Part shown: positions 54,730-63,509 of the stretch, piece after piece
Position numbering within the stretch: the stretch's first letter is position 1
Layout: each line of letters starts with the position of its first letter
Assembly: GCA_028288025.1 (NCBI GenBank)
Contig: JAQBOM010000031.1
Span: forward strand, 1-64,000
Source of the DNA: Mucilaginibacter sp.
GTDB lineage: Bacteria; Bacteroidota; Bacteroidia; Sphingobacteriales; Sphingobacteriaceae
Direction: 5' to 3'
Length of the DNA: 64,000 nt
Position numbers and translations under genes: made by a program
The notes under the pieces: generated by a model
Seen by the model: the letters and a program-made list of their open reading frames with translations, nothing else
What the model was told of the DNA's origin: nothing
Databases searched by the model: none

Positions 54730-56799
54730 TTACAAATTCACGTTAAATCCGATATAATAATTACGTGGCGGCGCCGGGTTATAGTAGCGGTTGCCAACAG
54801 CATTCAGGTCATTGCCAAGGCTATATTTTTCGTTCAGCAGGTTATCTGCTCCAGCATAGATATTCAGGCGGCTTTTACGGTTCAGTGCATATTGCCAGCC
54901 TGCTTTGGCCCGCAACAAATTATATTGTGATGCAAAAGTTGTATTGGCGTCGTTAAGCGGAACGCGCGACGTATAATTGTGTTCAACAAACAGGTAAAGC
55001 GATTGTGGCAGCTTCAATTGCAGGCTTGAAACAAGCACCTGTTCGGGCACGCCGGTCAACTGGTTGCTGGTACCGCTGAAGGTAAATTTATCCAAAGTAA
55101 CCGACTCATTAAACTGCAGCCCCCGGATAAACCGGGAATTATTTTGCGGCAATATCCAATTCGTAAAATACAATTCAAAACCCGGCTGGCTGGTTCCTCC
55201 CGAATTTACATAATACTGCGTTTCATTTGGATTAAAGCGTGGCACGATGGCATTTTGCAGGTGGTAATAAAACACAGATGCATCCAGGAACATGCTTTCA
55301 TCACTGTTGCGGATACGGAAGCCGGTTTCATAGTTCCAGCCATACTCGGCCTGCAAAGTATTGTTTATCGTTTGGTCTGTGGGACGGATCTCCGATATCG
55401 TCGGCGTTGAATATCCCCTGCTAACCGATGCCCTCCAGATAAAATTATTTGTAAGCTGGTAAGACAATGCGACTCTTGGCATCAGTTGCGGCGTAAAACT
55501 CCGGTTGGTAAAGGCGGTTTCCACATATGGGAAAACGTTCCTGAATTCATAGTCATAAAAGTTCAGGCTCAATGCTGCTTCCAGGTGAAACCGTTTGTAA
55601 AAATCAGCCGCGTACCTGGTAAAAATAAAATGCTGGTTGGTATTGATCTTGTCCAGCGTTTGTGCCGTATCCCGCACGCCCTGCCTGTTGCCATAACTAT
55701 TGATATCGGCATTGGTTTGCTGCCACTCTACCCCCAAATGCACCTTCCAGTTATAATTGCGCCGCTCGCCCCCGGTAAGTTCAAAATAGGTGCGTAACCC
55801 GTATGTTCCTTCGTAGCGCTGGTTGTAGGTTGTGATAAAAGGGTTTGAAAAATCTACGTAAGTACCAAAAACGGTTAGCACATTTCGTAAATGATCATTA
55901 AAATGAAACTCGTTCACTACGCCGCCAAATATCATTTTTTGATCGATCCCGCTTTTTTGGGTAATGGCACCGGGTAAAGTTTTGGTTGCCGTCCTGGCAA
56001 GTTGCGGGTCGGTTTGGTATTGGCTTAACGTTAAACCGCCGGGAGTTTGATAATTCAGCGCCGAATAAAATCCCAGGATTCTGAATTCATCCCTGCTGTT
56101 ATATGTCCACCTGTTTACAGCCTGTATAAAATTGCGGTGCATGGCGCTGTTCTGGCGGTACCCGTCATAACCCTCATAAGCCTGGTTTAAATTTAACTGG
56201 TAATTGCCTGACCGATTTTGTAATGCCGTATTTTCATGCACGAGCCCGTACGATCCGCCGTTTACGCCCGCCGATACATAATTACTATCGGCATGCAGGT
56301 TAACCGGGCTTAGCAAAACCACCCCGCCCGAATTGGCGCCAAACAAACTGCCGTCGGGCCCTTTTAATATCTCGATATGTTGAATGCTGTTAAAATCAAC
56401 CGCATTTAAATAGGTATTGCCACCGGCATCCGTCAGCGGGATCTCGTCATAATAAATTTTCACATCCCGTACCCCGAAAGGCGAGCGTAACAAACTACCC
56501 CTGATAGACAAGCGGTAACTTCCGGGAGAGCGCTCTTCTGCCCTTACTCCAGGCACAATGTTCAACGCCGGGATAAAGGAATTGCCCGGCTGTAAGTTTA
56601 GCTGCTGGCGGTTAATTACACTTACCGACGCCGGCACACTTAGCACCGGTTGTTCAGACAGGTATCCCTTAACAGTTACCGACTGCAATTGCTTTACTGT
56701 ATCAGTTTTCAAAGCTACAGAAGAGTCTTGAGCATTAACACTTAGTGCAGCTGTAAAAACAAAAACCAGGATTAAGTAAATTTTTACCATCGCATTCAA
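54730..56799 (-). CDS. TonB-dependent outer-membrane receptor
   Basis: 689 residues. Signal peptide (about 1-23), a plug domain (about 40-160) with LQSVTVKGYL, LNIVPGVRAEER, YRLSIRGSLLRSPFGVRDV and HIEILKGPDGSLFGANSGGVV, then a 22-strand barrel ending NYYIGFNVNL with a C-terminal Leu in place of the usual aromatic residue. There is no CarboxypepD_reg extension, so it is not SusC-like; it resembles siderophore/cobalamin receptors of the FecA-BtuB type. The ligand is unknown. It converges with GH20 and diverges from the type-B CTD genes. Confidence 0.92.
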   Translation of the reverse strand: MNAMVKIYLILVFVFTAALSVNAQDSSVALKTDTVKQLQSVTVKGYLSEQPVLSVPASVSVINRQQLNLQPGNSFIPALNIVPGVRAEERSPGSYRLSIRGSLLRSPFGVRDVKIYYDEIPLTDAGGNTYLNAVDFNSIQHIEILKGPDGSLFGANSGGVVLLSPVNLHADSNYVSAGVNGGSYGLVHENTALQNRSGNYQLNLNQAYEGYDGYRQNSAMHRNFIQAVNRWTYNSRDEFRILGFYSALNYQTPGGLTLSQYQTDPQLARTATKTLPGAITQKSGIDQKMIFGGVVNEFHFNDHLRNVLTVFGTYVDFSNPFITTYNQRYEGTYGLRTYFELTGGERRNYNWKVHLGVEWQQTNADINSYGNRQGVRDTAQTLDKINTNQHFIFTRYAADFYKRFHLEAALSLNFYDYEFRNVFPYVETAFTNRSFTPQLMPRVALSYQLTNNFIWRASVSRGYSTPTISEIRPTDQTINNTLQAEYGWNYETGFRIRNSDESMFLDASVFYYHLQNAIVPRFNPNETQYYVNSGGTSQPGFELYFTNWILPQNNSRFIRGLQFNESVTLDKFTFSGTSNQLTGVPEQVLVSSLQLKLPQSLYLFVEHNYTSRVPLNDANTTFASQYNLLRAKAGWQYALNRKSRLNIYAGADNLLNEKYSLGNDLNAVGNRYYNPAPPRNYYIGFNVNL

Positions 56800-56972
56800 T
56801 CAGGCACTATCAGGGCGACAAAAATAATCTTTATATATTAAAAGATACCGGCTAAGCAGTTAATTACAAACCGGCGACGAATTGCTTAAAATAAAATGAT
56901 AACCATCGGGTAATTAAATTATTTTTGGCAAATAACCGTTATAAGTAATTCCCTATTGATGCAGCTGTTCGC

Positions 56973-58901
56973 GTGAAGATATTCCTGTTTGCCATTTGTA
57001 TTTTATTTTTCCTGGACGCCAACGGCCAAACCTGTACAGGCAGCCTAGGCGACGCGGTTATTAAACAGGATTTTGGTTCTGGGACTAATCCAGGGCCGGC
57101 CCTGGGATCAGCTTTTACCAACTACCAGTTTTTGGGCGCCGATTGCCCTAACGATGGGTACTACACTATCGCTAACAGTACGAATAACTGCTTTGGCAGT
57201 TCATGGCATTCGATAACACAAGACCATACCGGGAACGCCAACGGGTATATGATGGTGATAAACGCTTCAAACGAACCCGGCATTTTTTATGTGCAAAAGA
57301 CAAACGCGGGCGCATTATGTCCGAATACGACTTACGAATTCGCCGCCTGGATAACGAACCTGATTATCCCTTCAGCCTGTGGAGGTACGTCAATACGGCC
57401 TAACATTACCTTTTCTATTGAAACCGCAAGTGGCACTATACTAAAAACATATAATACCGGCGATATACCGCCTACAAGCACCGTACAATGGAAACAATAC
57501 GGCACATTCTTTACCACACCTGCAAATGTTACTGATGTAGTTGTTAAAATGGTGAATAACTCCACCGGCGGCTGTGGGAACGATCTTGCATTAGATGACA
57601 TTACCTTCAGGCCCTGCGGCCCGATAATACAAACCGGTTTTGGATCGGCCATAACCTCGGCAGACAGGCAATTGTGCCAGGGAAACAATGCCACTTACAC
57701 GCTAAAATCTCAGGTTGCAGGAAGCGGTAGCCCAGCTTACCAATGGCAATCGAACAATAATGGCAACGGCTGGATCGATATCGCCGGTCAAAATACCGAT
57801 TCGCTTACCGTGAACATTGTAAATGCGGTGCCGGGTTTATACCAATATCGGCTTGGCGTAGCAAATGGCTCAAATATTTCATCCGTTCAATGCCGGGTGT
57901 ATTCGTCGCCGTTAAACGTTAACGTCAATCCTTTGCCCGTCGTCCCGCCGATTGCCCCGCAAACGGTTTGTGAAAGCTATACGTTAACATTAACCGCCTC
58001 CGGTGGTGCAAGTTATATTTGGTCTGGGCCAAACATGGCCAGCTCCACTCAAAACCCGCTGATCATTAACAATGTTACCCCTGCTAATGCGGGTAACTAT
58101 ACCGTGCAGGCAATGTCAGCCTATGGCTGTTCTGCTGCACCTGTGCAGGCAACGGTAACGGTTATTCCGAAAGTGGTTGCAGTTGTAAGTAGTCCGGTGA
58201 CAGTTTGCACTGGCGAGTCAACCACACTTTCCGCGTCAGGTGGCTTATATTATAAATGGACACCATCAACCGGGCTTGACCATGATGATATACCAAACCC
58301 GGTAGCTACGCCGCTGCAAACCACCACCTATTCCGTTAATGTAAGTAACGACGGCTGCAACGATGACACCAAATCCGTAACGGTAACTGTTCTTCAAAGT
58401 CCCTTCGCAAGTGCCGGCAGCAATAAGGTAATATTCGAAGGACAAGGCGTAAAGCTAAACGGAACGATGAAAGGCGACAGTATTACCAGCATTTACTGGA
58501 CACCGACCATCGGCCTTGACAACCCTGCATCCTTAACCCCCATTGCCAGCCCTACCGACGATATAACCTATACATTAAATATAACATCCAGGAGTTGCGG
58601 AACAGCCGCCAGCCCTGTTTTTGTAAGGGTTTATAAAAAAATAAAGGTGCCTAACACATTTTCTCCAAATAACGACGGCGTAAACGACTATTGGAACATC
58701 GAAGCGCTTATAACATACCCGGCATCCCTGTTGACTGTTTACGATAGATATGGCCAGAAAGTATACCAAAGTACAGGCTATGCAAAGCCATGGGATGGCA
58801 CCAATAACGGCAAGCCCCTGCCGGACGGGACTTACTATTATGTAATCGACCTTAAAAATAAGACACCTAAAATCGCCGGATGGGTATTAGTTGTCCGATA
58901 A
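56973..58901 (+). CDS. secreted Ig-like repeat protein with gliding-motility (T9SS type B) C-terminal domain
   Basis: 642 residues from GTG 56973, the only in-frame start before the signal peptide KIFLFAICILFFLDANGQ. An N-terminal beta domain (about 20-215) has CTGSLGDAVIKQDFG and LCPNTTYEFAAWI. Ig/PKD-like modules follow (about 225-550), including a repeated YxWxGPN/WTPSTGL pattern. The last 85 residues, from VPNTFSPNNDGVND to the final GWVLVVR, are the gliding-motility-associated C-terminal domain used as a type B signal for the type IX secretion system. Probably a surface or adhesin protein. The paralogue follows 56 bp later. Confidence 0.9.
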   Translation: MKIFLFAICILFFLDANGQTCTGSLGDAVIKQDFGSGTNPGPALGSAFTNYQFLGADCPNDGYYTIANSTNNCFGSSWHSITQDHTGNANGYMMVINASNEPGIFYVQKTNAGALCPNTTYEFAAWITNLIIPSACGGTSIRPNITFSIETASGTILKTYNTGDIPPTSTVQWKQYGTFFTTPANVTDVVVKMVNNSTGGCGNDLALDDITFRPCGPIIQTGFGSAITSADRQLCQGNNATYTLKSQVAGSGSPAYQWQSNNNGNGWIDIAGQNTDSLTVNIVNAVPGLYQYRLGVANGSNISSVQCRVYSSPLNVNVNPLPVVPPIAPQTVCESYTLTLTASGGASYIWSGPNMASSTQNPLIINNVTPANAGNYTVQAMSAYGCSAAPVQATVTVIPKVVAVVSSPVTVCTGESTTLSASGGLYYKWTPSTGLDHDDIPNPVATPLQTTTYSVNVSNDGCNDDTKSVTVTVLQSPFASAGSNKVIFEGQGVKLNGTMKGDSITSIYWTPTIGLDNPASLTPIASPTDDITYTLNITSRSCGTAASPVFVRVYKKIKVPNTFSPNNDGVNDYWNIEALITYPASLLTVYDRYGQKVYQSTGYAKPWDGTNNGKPLPDGTYYYVIDLKNKTPKIAGWVLVVR

Positions 58902-58957
58902 GCTTAAATTGTTAAATTTGAAATTAACCATTTATATGCAAGCAGGCGATAAGTAAA

Positions 58958-60922
58958 ATGCGATTTGCCCCTATCAAATTTATTTTGTTAATCACCTATA
59001 TAGTGCTAGCCATGCATGCGGGCGCGCAAACTTGCTCAGGTAGCCTCGGCGACCCAGTTGTAAATATAACATTTGGCGCAGGGGCAGATTTTAACAGCTC
59101 CGGCGGCCCATTGGCCAAGGATGTAACCACGCTGAAATATACAAGTGCCCCCTGTAATGAAGATGACGCTTATTACGGATTGGTTTCCAACATACGGGGA
59201 TGTCATGGCGGCACCTGGCACGTCATCTGGAACGATCACACCGGCGACCCTAATGGCTACTTTATGCTTATTAATGGCCCTGATGGCGCTCAGCAGGTTT
59301 ATAGTCAGCGGGTCGACGGCAGCAAACTGTGCCCGAATACCACGTACGAATTTGCTGCCTGGATAATGAATGTGCTGGTGCTTACCGACACTACGGCCAA
59401 CTGGGTTTTGCCGAACCTTACTTTTACTATCGAAACAGCCGGCGGCAAAGTATTAAAAACCGTCAATATTGGTGATATCCCTGAAACTGTGCACCCCCAA
59501 TGGAACCAATATGGCACTTTTTTTACCACACCATCCGATGGCTCGGATCTTATTATAAGATTGTTCGATAATCAAACCGTACTGGGTAGTGGCAATGACT
59601 TTGCCGTTGATGACATTACCTTCAGGCCGTGCGGCCCAATCATAAAATCAGGTTTCGACTCGATCGACGGCACTACTGATAAGCAACTGTGCGCCGGGTA
59701 TAGCGGTAGCTTCCTGTTAACGGGCTCACAGGCTGGTTACCCCAACCCAGCTTACCAGTGGCAGCAAAATTTAAATGATGGCAAAGGCTGGGCGGATATC
59801 GGTGGTGCAACCGATACGGTTCTTCATGTTAACTTAAACGCGGCGGCGGCGGGAAGTTATCAATACCGTATGGGCGTTTTAAGCGGCAACTTAGCATCCG
59901 CGGCCTGTCGTATTTATGCACATCCACTTACCGTAAGCGTTTACCCTTTTCCTAAACTCGCTATGCCGGCCACAACATCGGTATGCCAGAGCCAACCGCT
60001 ACAGCTGAGCGTACAACAGGGCGAAAGTTATTTGTGGACTGGCCCGAATGGCTTTAGCTCTATACAAGCCAGCCCGGTAATAAACGCGGCTGCTACACCT
60101 GTTAACGATGGGGTATATACCGTAATGGTTACCACTCACGGCTGCCCTACATTTGTGTCGACTACAGTCAAAGTCTTTCCCGAGTTAATTGGCATTGTAA
60201 CCAAAGATACCGTGATATGCGAGGGCGGGTCAGTAAATTTGAGCGCTGGGCAAAGCCAAGGGGCAACCTATTTCAACTGGACACCATCAACCGGGCTTGA
60301 TAAAACAACCGGCCCCAACGTTAATGCCACCCCCGCTAAAAACATAACTTATACCGTTACCATCGGAAACGGAGGTTGCCGGGATATTACCCAAGCCGTA
60401 ACCGTTACCGTATTACAAAAGCCTGTGGCCAATGCAGGCCTCAATAAAAAGATCGAAGAAGGAGCGTCCGTCGCATTACATGGTTCCGTCATAGGCACTG
60501 GCGCAAGTTACTATTGGACGCCGGCAGATCACCTGGATCACCCTAACTCACTAACACCGATAGCGAACCCCATTGATAATACCATTTACACGCTTCACGT
60601 AATTGCGCCCAATAATTGCGGGGAAGACATCAGTAATGTTTTTGTAAGAGTTTTTAAAAAGATCACCATACCCAATACATTTTCGCCAAACGATGACGGG
60701 ATTAATGATTATTGGGATATTAAGAATTTAATTACCTATCCTGAATGTTCCGTTTCGATTTTTAACCGTTACGGGCAGCCTGTATATCAAAGCACCGGGT
60801 ATAACAAGCCCTGGGATGGTAAAAATAATGGGGCTCCGCAACCGGGCGGCACCTATTACTATGTTATTGACCTGAAAAACAATACTCCAAAACTTGCAGG
60901 GTGGGTGCTGATTGTACGATAA
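58958..60922 (+). CDS. paralogue of 56973-58901: T9SS type B Ig-like protein
   Basis: 654 residues with the same architecture: signal peptide (IKFILLITYIVLAMHAGAQ), N-terminal TCSGSLGDPVVNITFG domain with KLCPNTTYEFAAWI, Ig/PKD modules with WTPSTGLDKTTG, and IPNTFSPNDDGINDYWDI to GWVLIVR as the type B CTD. The two genes are a tandem duplication, most alike at both ends and least in the Ig modules. Probably exported by T9SS and anchored at the surface. No other T9SS or SprF/PorP-like gene lies next to them. Confidence 0.9.
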   Translation: MRFAPIKFILLITYIVLAMHAGAQTCSGSLGDPVVNITFGAGADFNSSGGPLAKDVTTLKYTSAPCNEDDAYYGLVSNIRGCHGGTWHVIWNDHTGDPNGYFMLINGPDGAQQVYSQRVDGSKLCPNTTYEFAAWIMNVLVLTDTTANWVLPNLTFTIETAGGKVLKTVNIGDIPETVHPQWNQYGTFFTTPSDGSDLIIRLFDNQTVLGSGNDFAVDDITFRPCGPIIKSGFDSIDGTTDKQLCAGYSGSFLLTGSQAGYPNPAYQWQQNLNDGKGWADIGGATDTVLHVNLNAAAAGSYQYRMGVLSGNLASAACRIYAHPLTVSVYPFPKLAMPATTSVCQSQPLQLSVQQGESYLWTGPNGFSSIQASPVINAAATPVNDGVYTVMVTTHGCPTFVSTTVKVFPELIGIVTKDTVICEGGSVNLSAGQSQGATYFNWTPSTGLDKTTGPNVNATPAKNITYTVTIGNGGCRDITQAVTVTVLQKPVANAGLNKKIEEGASVALHGSVIGTGASYYWTPADHLDHPNSLTPIANPIDNTIYTLHVIAPNNCGEDISNVFVRVFKKITIPNTFSPNDDGINDYWDIKNLITYPECSVSIFNRYGQPVYQSTGYNKPWDGKNNGAPQPGGTYYYVIDLKNNTPKLAGWVLIVR

Positions 60923-61000
60923 TGTTAGCCCGGATATTAAGACTAATGATAAATAGATTTTTGTCCACATTTCCATTATAAAAGCCTGTACCTTTAACCC

Positions 61001-61696
61001 ATGCATCACGAACATCACTTAAAAAGCTCAGATACCATCCGCGATATTGTGATCGGCATGTCGGATGGGTTAACCGTACCATTTGCATTGGCTGCAGGCC
61101 TGAGCGGGGCTGTTAACTCATCGGGTATAGTTGTAACCGCAGGTATTGCCGAAATCGTAGCAGGTTCAATAGCGATGGGTTTGGGCGGTTTTTTAGCTGG
61201 TCGTACCGAAGCCGACCATTACAATTCGGAGCTGCAGCGCGAATACGAAGAAGTTGAAAGAGTGCCGGAGCAGGAAAAATTCGAAGTTAAACAGGTGTTT
61301 GCTGACTTTGGACTATCTGAACATTTGCAGCACGAGATTGCCGAGGAGATGGCTAAAGACAAGGACCGCTGGGTTGAGTTTATGATGCGGTATGAGCTTG
61401 GGCTCGAAAAACCGCTGGCTAACCGGGCTACACAAAGTGCCGTTACCATAGGGATATCATATATTGTGGGCGGTATTATCCCCTTATCACCATACTTTTT
61501 TGTAGCAGACTCACAGCATGCGCTGTATTATTCGTGCGCCATAACGATGGTTTGCCTGTTTGTTTTCGGGTATTTTAAGAGCAAGGTAACCGGGCAACCG
61601 GCAATTTCGGGCGCATTTAAAGTACTGATCATCGGCGCACTGGCAGCAGCAGCAGCTTTCGTGATGGCTAAGCTGATTAATGGCGGTAAGATATGA
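61001..61696 (+). CDS. VIT1/CCC1-family metal ion transporter
   Basis: 231 residues with five membrane helices. IRDIVIGMSDGLTVPFALAAGL and EIVAGSIAMGLGGFLAGRTEADHY are the family's metal-passage motifs; a charged cytoplasmic insert (about 75-140) is the metal-binding domain of VIT-type proteins. The N-terminal MHHEHH may also bind metal. It exports Fe2+ or Mn2+ from the cytoplasm (for a bacterium, out of the cell). It stands alone. Confidence 0.9.
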   Translation: MHHEHHLKSSDTIRDIVIGMSDGLTVPFALAAGLSGAVNSSGIVVTAGIAEIVAGSIAMGLGGFLAGRTEADHYNSELQREYEEVERVPEQEKFEVKQVFADFGLSEHLQHEIAEEMAKDKDRWVEFMMRYELGLEKPLANRATQSAVTIGISYIVGGIIPLSPYFFVADSQHALYYSCAITMVCLFVFGYFKSKVTGQPAISGAFKVLIIGALAAAAAFVMAKLINGGKI

Positions 61697-61697
61697 A

Positions 61698-61890
61698 GTT
61701 GGAGGTAAGAGATTGGAGATTAGAGGTTAGAGATTAGTTCGAAAGTCCGTAAAGCCCGACCGCGTGCCGCCTTAGCTTTAGCCGGGGCGCAAAGAGCTGC
61801 AACTGACGTTTCGGTTAAAATAACTTAGGTATGGAAGTGATTGATTGGGATCAATCAAAACGAAATCATTTGATCGGTGAAATCATAATA
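61698..61890. repeat. GAGATTAGAGGTTAG words and GGTGAAATCATAATA words
   Basis: 61698-61741 is one arm of the TTAGAGATTAG family seen at 16334-16426 and 37747-37893, without its partner. 61864-61890 uses the AGTGAAATCA vocabulary of 40649-40696 and includes the stop codon of the next gene. The stretch between contains no recognised feature. Confidence 0.65.
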
Positions 61891-62416
61891 CGATGAACTT
61901 ATCCATTTGCTCGTTGGTAAACTTTACCGTGTCGTCTTTGAAAAGGTTGTTGTTTTCGTCGAACTCCTTATTTATACCGGATATATGGATCTTTAATGGC
62001 ATAACCTGCATGTGCAGGTAGTGGCACACTCCTGTAAAATGGTCGATGCCCCGTATGTTCCCGTATTTGCCGGACGACAGTCCGGTTAAGGCCACTTTCT
62101 TGTCGTAAAAACTATCGGGAAGGTCGCAGGCGTCAATAAATACTTTTAAAACGCCGGGGAAACTGCCATTGTATTCGGGAATGACGAACAGGAATTTTTG
62201 TGTTTGTGTAACGATTTTCTGTATCGGTGCAAATTCAGCACTTCGTTTGCCGTACATGTCAGTTGCGATCAGGCTTGCAGGCAGTTCGGTCAGCGACAGT
62301 AACCCGGCATCCAGGCCTTTTTCATGCAATTTTTTTTGATAATACTGTGCCAGTTTAAGTGTTGAGCTTGCAGGCCGGTTAGTTGATGATATGATGGTAA
62401 CCACGGGGAGAGACAA
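61883..62416 (-). CDS. NAD(P)H-dependent FMN reductase-like flavoprotein
   Basis: 177 residues from TTG 62416, the only start preceding the family opening VVTIISSTNRPASSTLKLAQYY (in part). FVIPEYNGSFPGVLKVFID is the conserved flavin-binding segment of the NADPH_dep_FMN_red family; GLSSGKYGNIRG follows. It reduces FMN or quinones/azo compounds with NAD(P)H. Its TTG lies in, and its TGA lies in, two different word repeats (62415-62550 and 61864-61890). Convergent with the VIT gene, divergent from parA. Confidence 0.88.
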   Translation of the reverse strand: MSLPVVTIISSTNRPASSTLKLAQYYQKKLHEKGLDAGLLSLTELPASLIATDMYGKRSAEFAPIQKIVTQTQKFLFVIPEYNGSFPGVLKVFIDACDLPDSFYDKKVALTGLSSGKYGNIRGIDHFTGVCHYLHMQVMPLKIHISGINKEFDENNNLFKDDTVKFTNEQMDKFIVL

Positions 62417-62550
62417 TTGTTGAATTAGTGAGTTAGTGAATTAATGATTGGCCTTTTAGCAGCCTAAAAACATAACCATGCAAAGTAAATCAATAATTTA
62501 TTAATTCGCTAAATCACTAATTAATTACCGTAATTCACTAATTCACCAAT
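62415..62550. repeat. AATTAGTGAATTAG-word inverted repeat
   Basis: The left arm 62415-62446 (TTGAATTAGTGAGTTAGTG...) and right arm 62494-62550 (TTAATTCGCTAAATCACTAA...) are imperfect reverse complements around a 47-bp centre. It covers the TTG start of the reductase gene. Confidence 0.75.
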
Positions 62551-62604
62551 TAAACTTGTTTGTAACTCACCCAAACCTGTGGATTTCCGAATTATTTAAA
62601 TATG

Positions 62605-62612
62605 TATCTTTA
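62605..62612 (+). promoter_or_regulatory. -7-like element upstream of parA
   Basis: TATCTTTA lies 90 bp before the parA ATG and fits TAnnTTTG at seven of eight positions. Confidence 0.35.
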
Positions 62613-62702
62613 ACGCGGAGAAAAATTTGATGGAAGTAGAAATTTCGATTGCTATATTTCGTTATTTCCTGAACCCTTTTATAAAATTCTTTAATATATA
62701 AA

Positions 62703-63506
62703 ATGAGTAAAATTATCGCTTTAGCCAATCAAAAAGGCGGTGTTGGGAAAACTACATCGTCGATAAACCTGGCTGCAAGTTTGGCCGTGCTTGAGTTTAG
62801 AACATTATTGGTTGATGCAGATCCGCAGGCCAATTCAACATCGGGCATTGGTTTTGACCCAAGGAATATTAAAAACAGCATTTACGAGTGCATCATCAAT
62901 CAGATTGATCCGCATGATGCCATCCAAAAAACCGATACCCCTAACCTCGACCTGCTGCCCGCCCACATTGACCTGGTAGGCGCCGAAATTGAGATGATCA
63001 ACCTGGCCGACCGGGAATATAAGATGAAAGCTGTACTTAACAGCATTCGCGATGAGTACGACTTTATTATAATTGATTGCTCTCCGTCACTTGGCCTTAT
63101 CACCATTAACGCCCTAACTGCTGCCGACTCGGTGATCATCCCTGTGCAATGCGAATATTTTGCACTTGAGGGCCTGGGTAAATTGTTGAATACTATCAAA
63201 ATTGTTCAATCGAGGTTAAATACGGCGTTACAAATTGAAGGCATACTGTTAACCATGTACGATGTAAGGCTGCGCCTGTCGAACCAGGTGGTTGAAGAAG
63301 TAAGAACCCATTTTGAAGATATGGTTTTTGATACCATCATCCAGCGTAATACCCGTTTAAGCGAGGCCCCAAGCTTTGGTGTATCTGTAATTATGCACGA
63401 TGCTACCAGTAAAGGGGCCGTAAACTATCTTAACCTAGCCCGCGAAATTATACGTAAAAACGGTTTGGTTAACACCGAAACCGCGGCAAATATCGAAACA
63501 GTATAA
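62703..63506 (+). CDS. parA: chromosome partitioning ATPase ParA (Soj)
   Basis: 267 residues. Deviant Walker A KGGVGKTTSSINLA, Walker A' LLVDADPQANST, Walker B FIIIDCSPSLGLIT and the switch region VIIPVQCEYFALEGLG. It moves or positions ParB-bound DNA during chromosome segregation. ParB starts 3 bp after its stop. Chromosomal parAB are often near oriC, but no origin or parS was recognised in the window. Confidence 0.95.
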   Translation: MSKIIALANQKGGVGKTTSSINLAASLAVLEFRTLLVDADPQANSTSGIGFDPRNIKNSIYECIINQIDPHDAIQKTDTPNLDLLPAHIDLVGAEIEMINLADREYKMKAVLNSIRDEYDFIIIDCSPSLGLITINALTAADSVIIPVQCEYFALEGLGKLLNTIKIVQSRLNTALQIEGILLTMYDVRLRLSNQVVEEVRTHFEDMVFDTIIQRNTRLSEAPSFGVSVIMHDATSKGAVNYLNLAREIIRKNGLVNTETAANIETV

Positions 63507-63509
63507 CAA

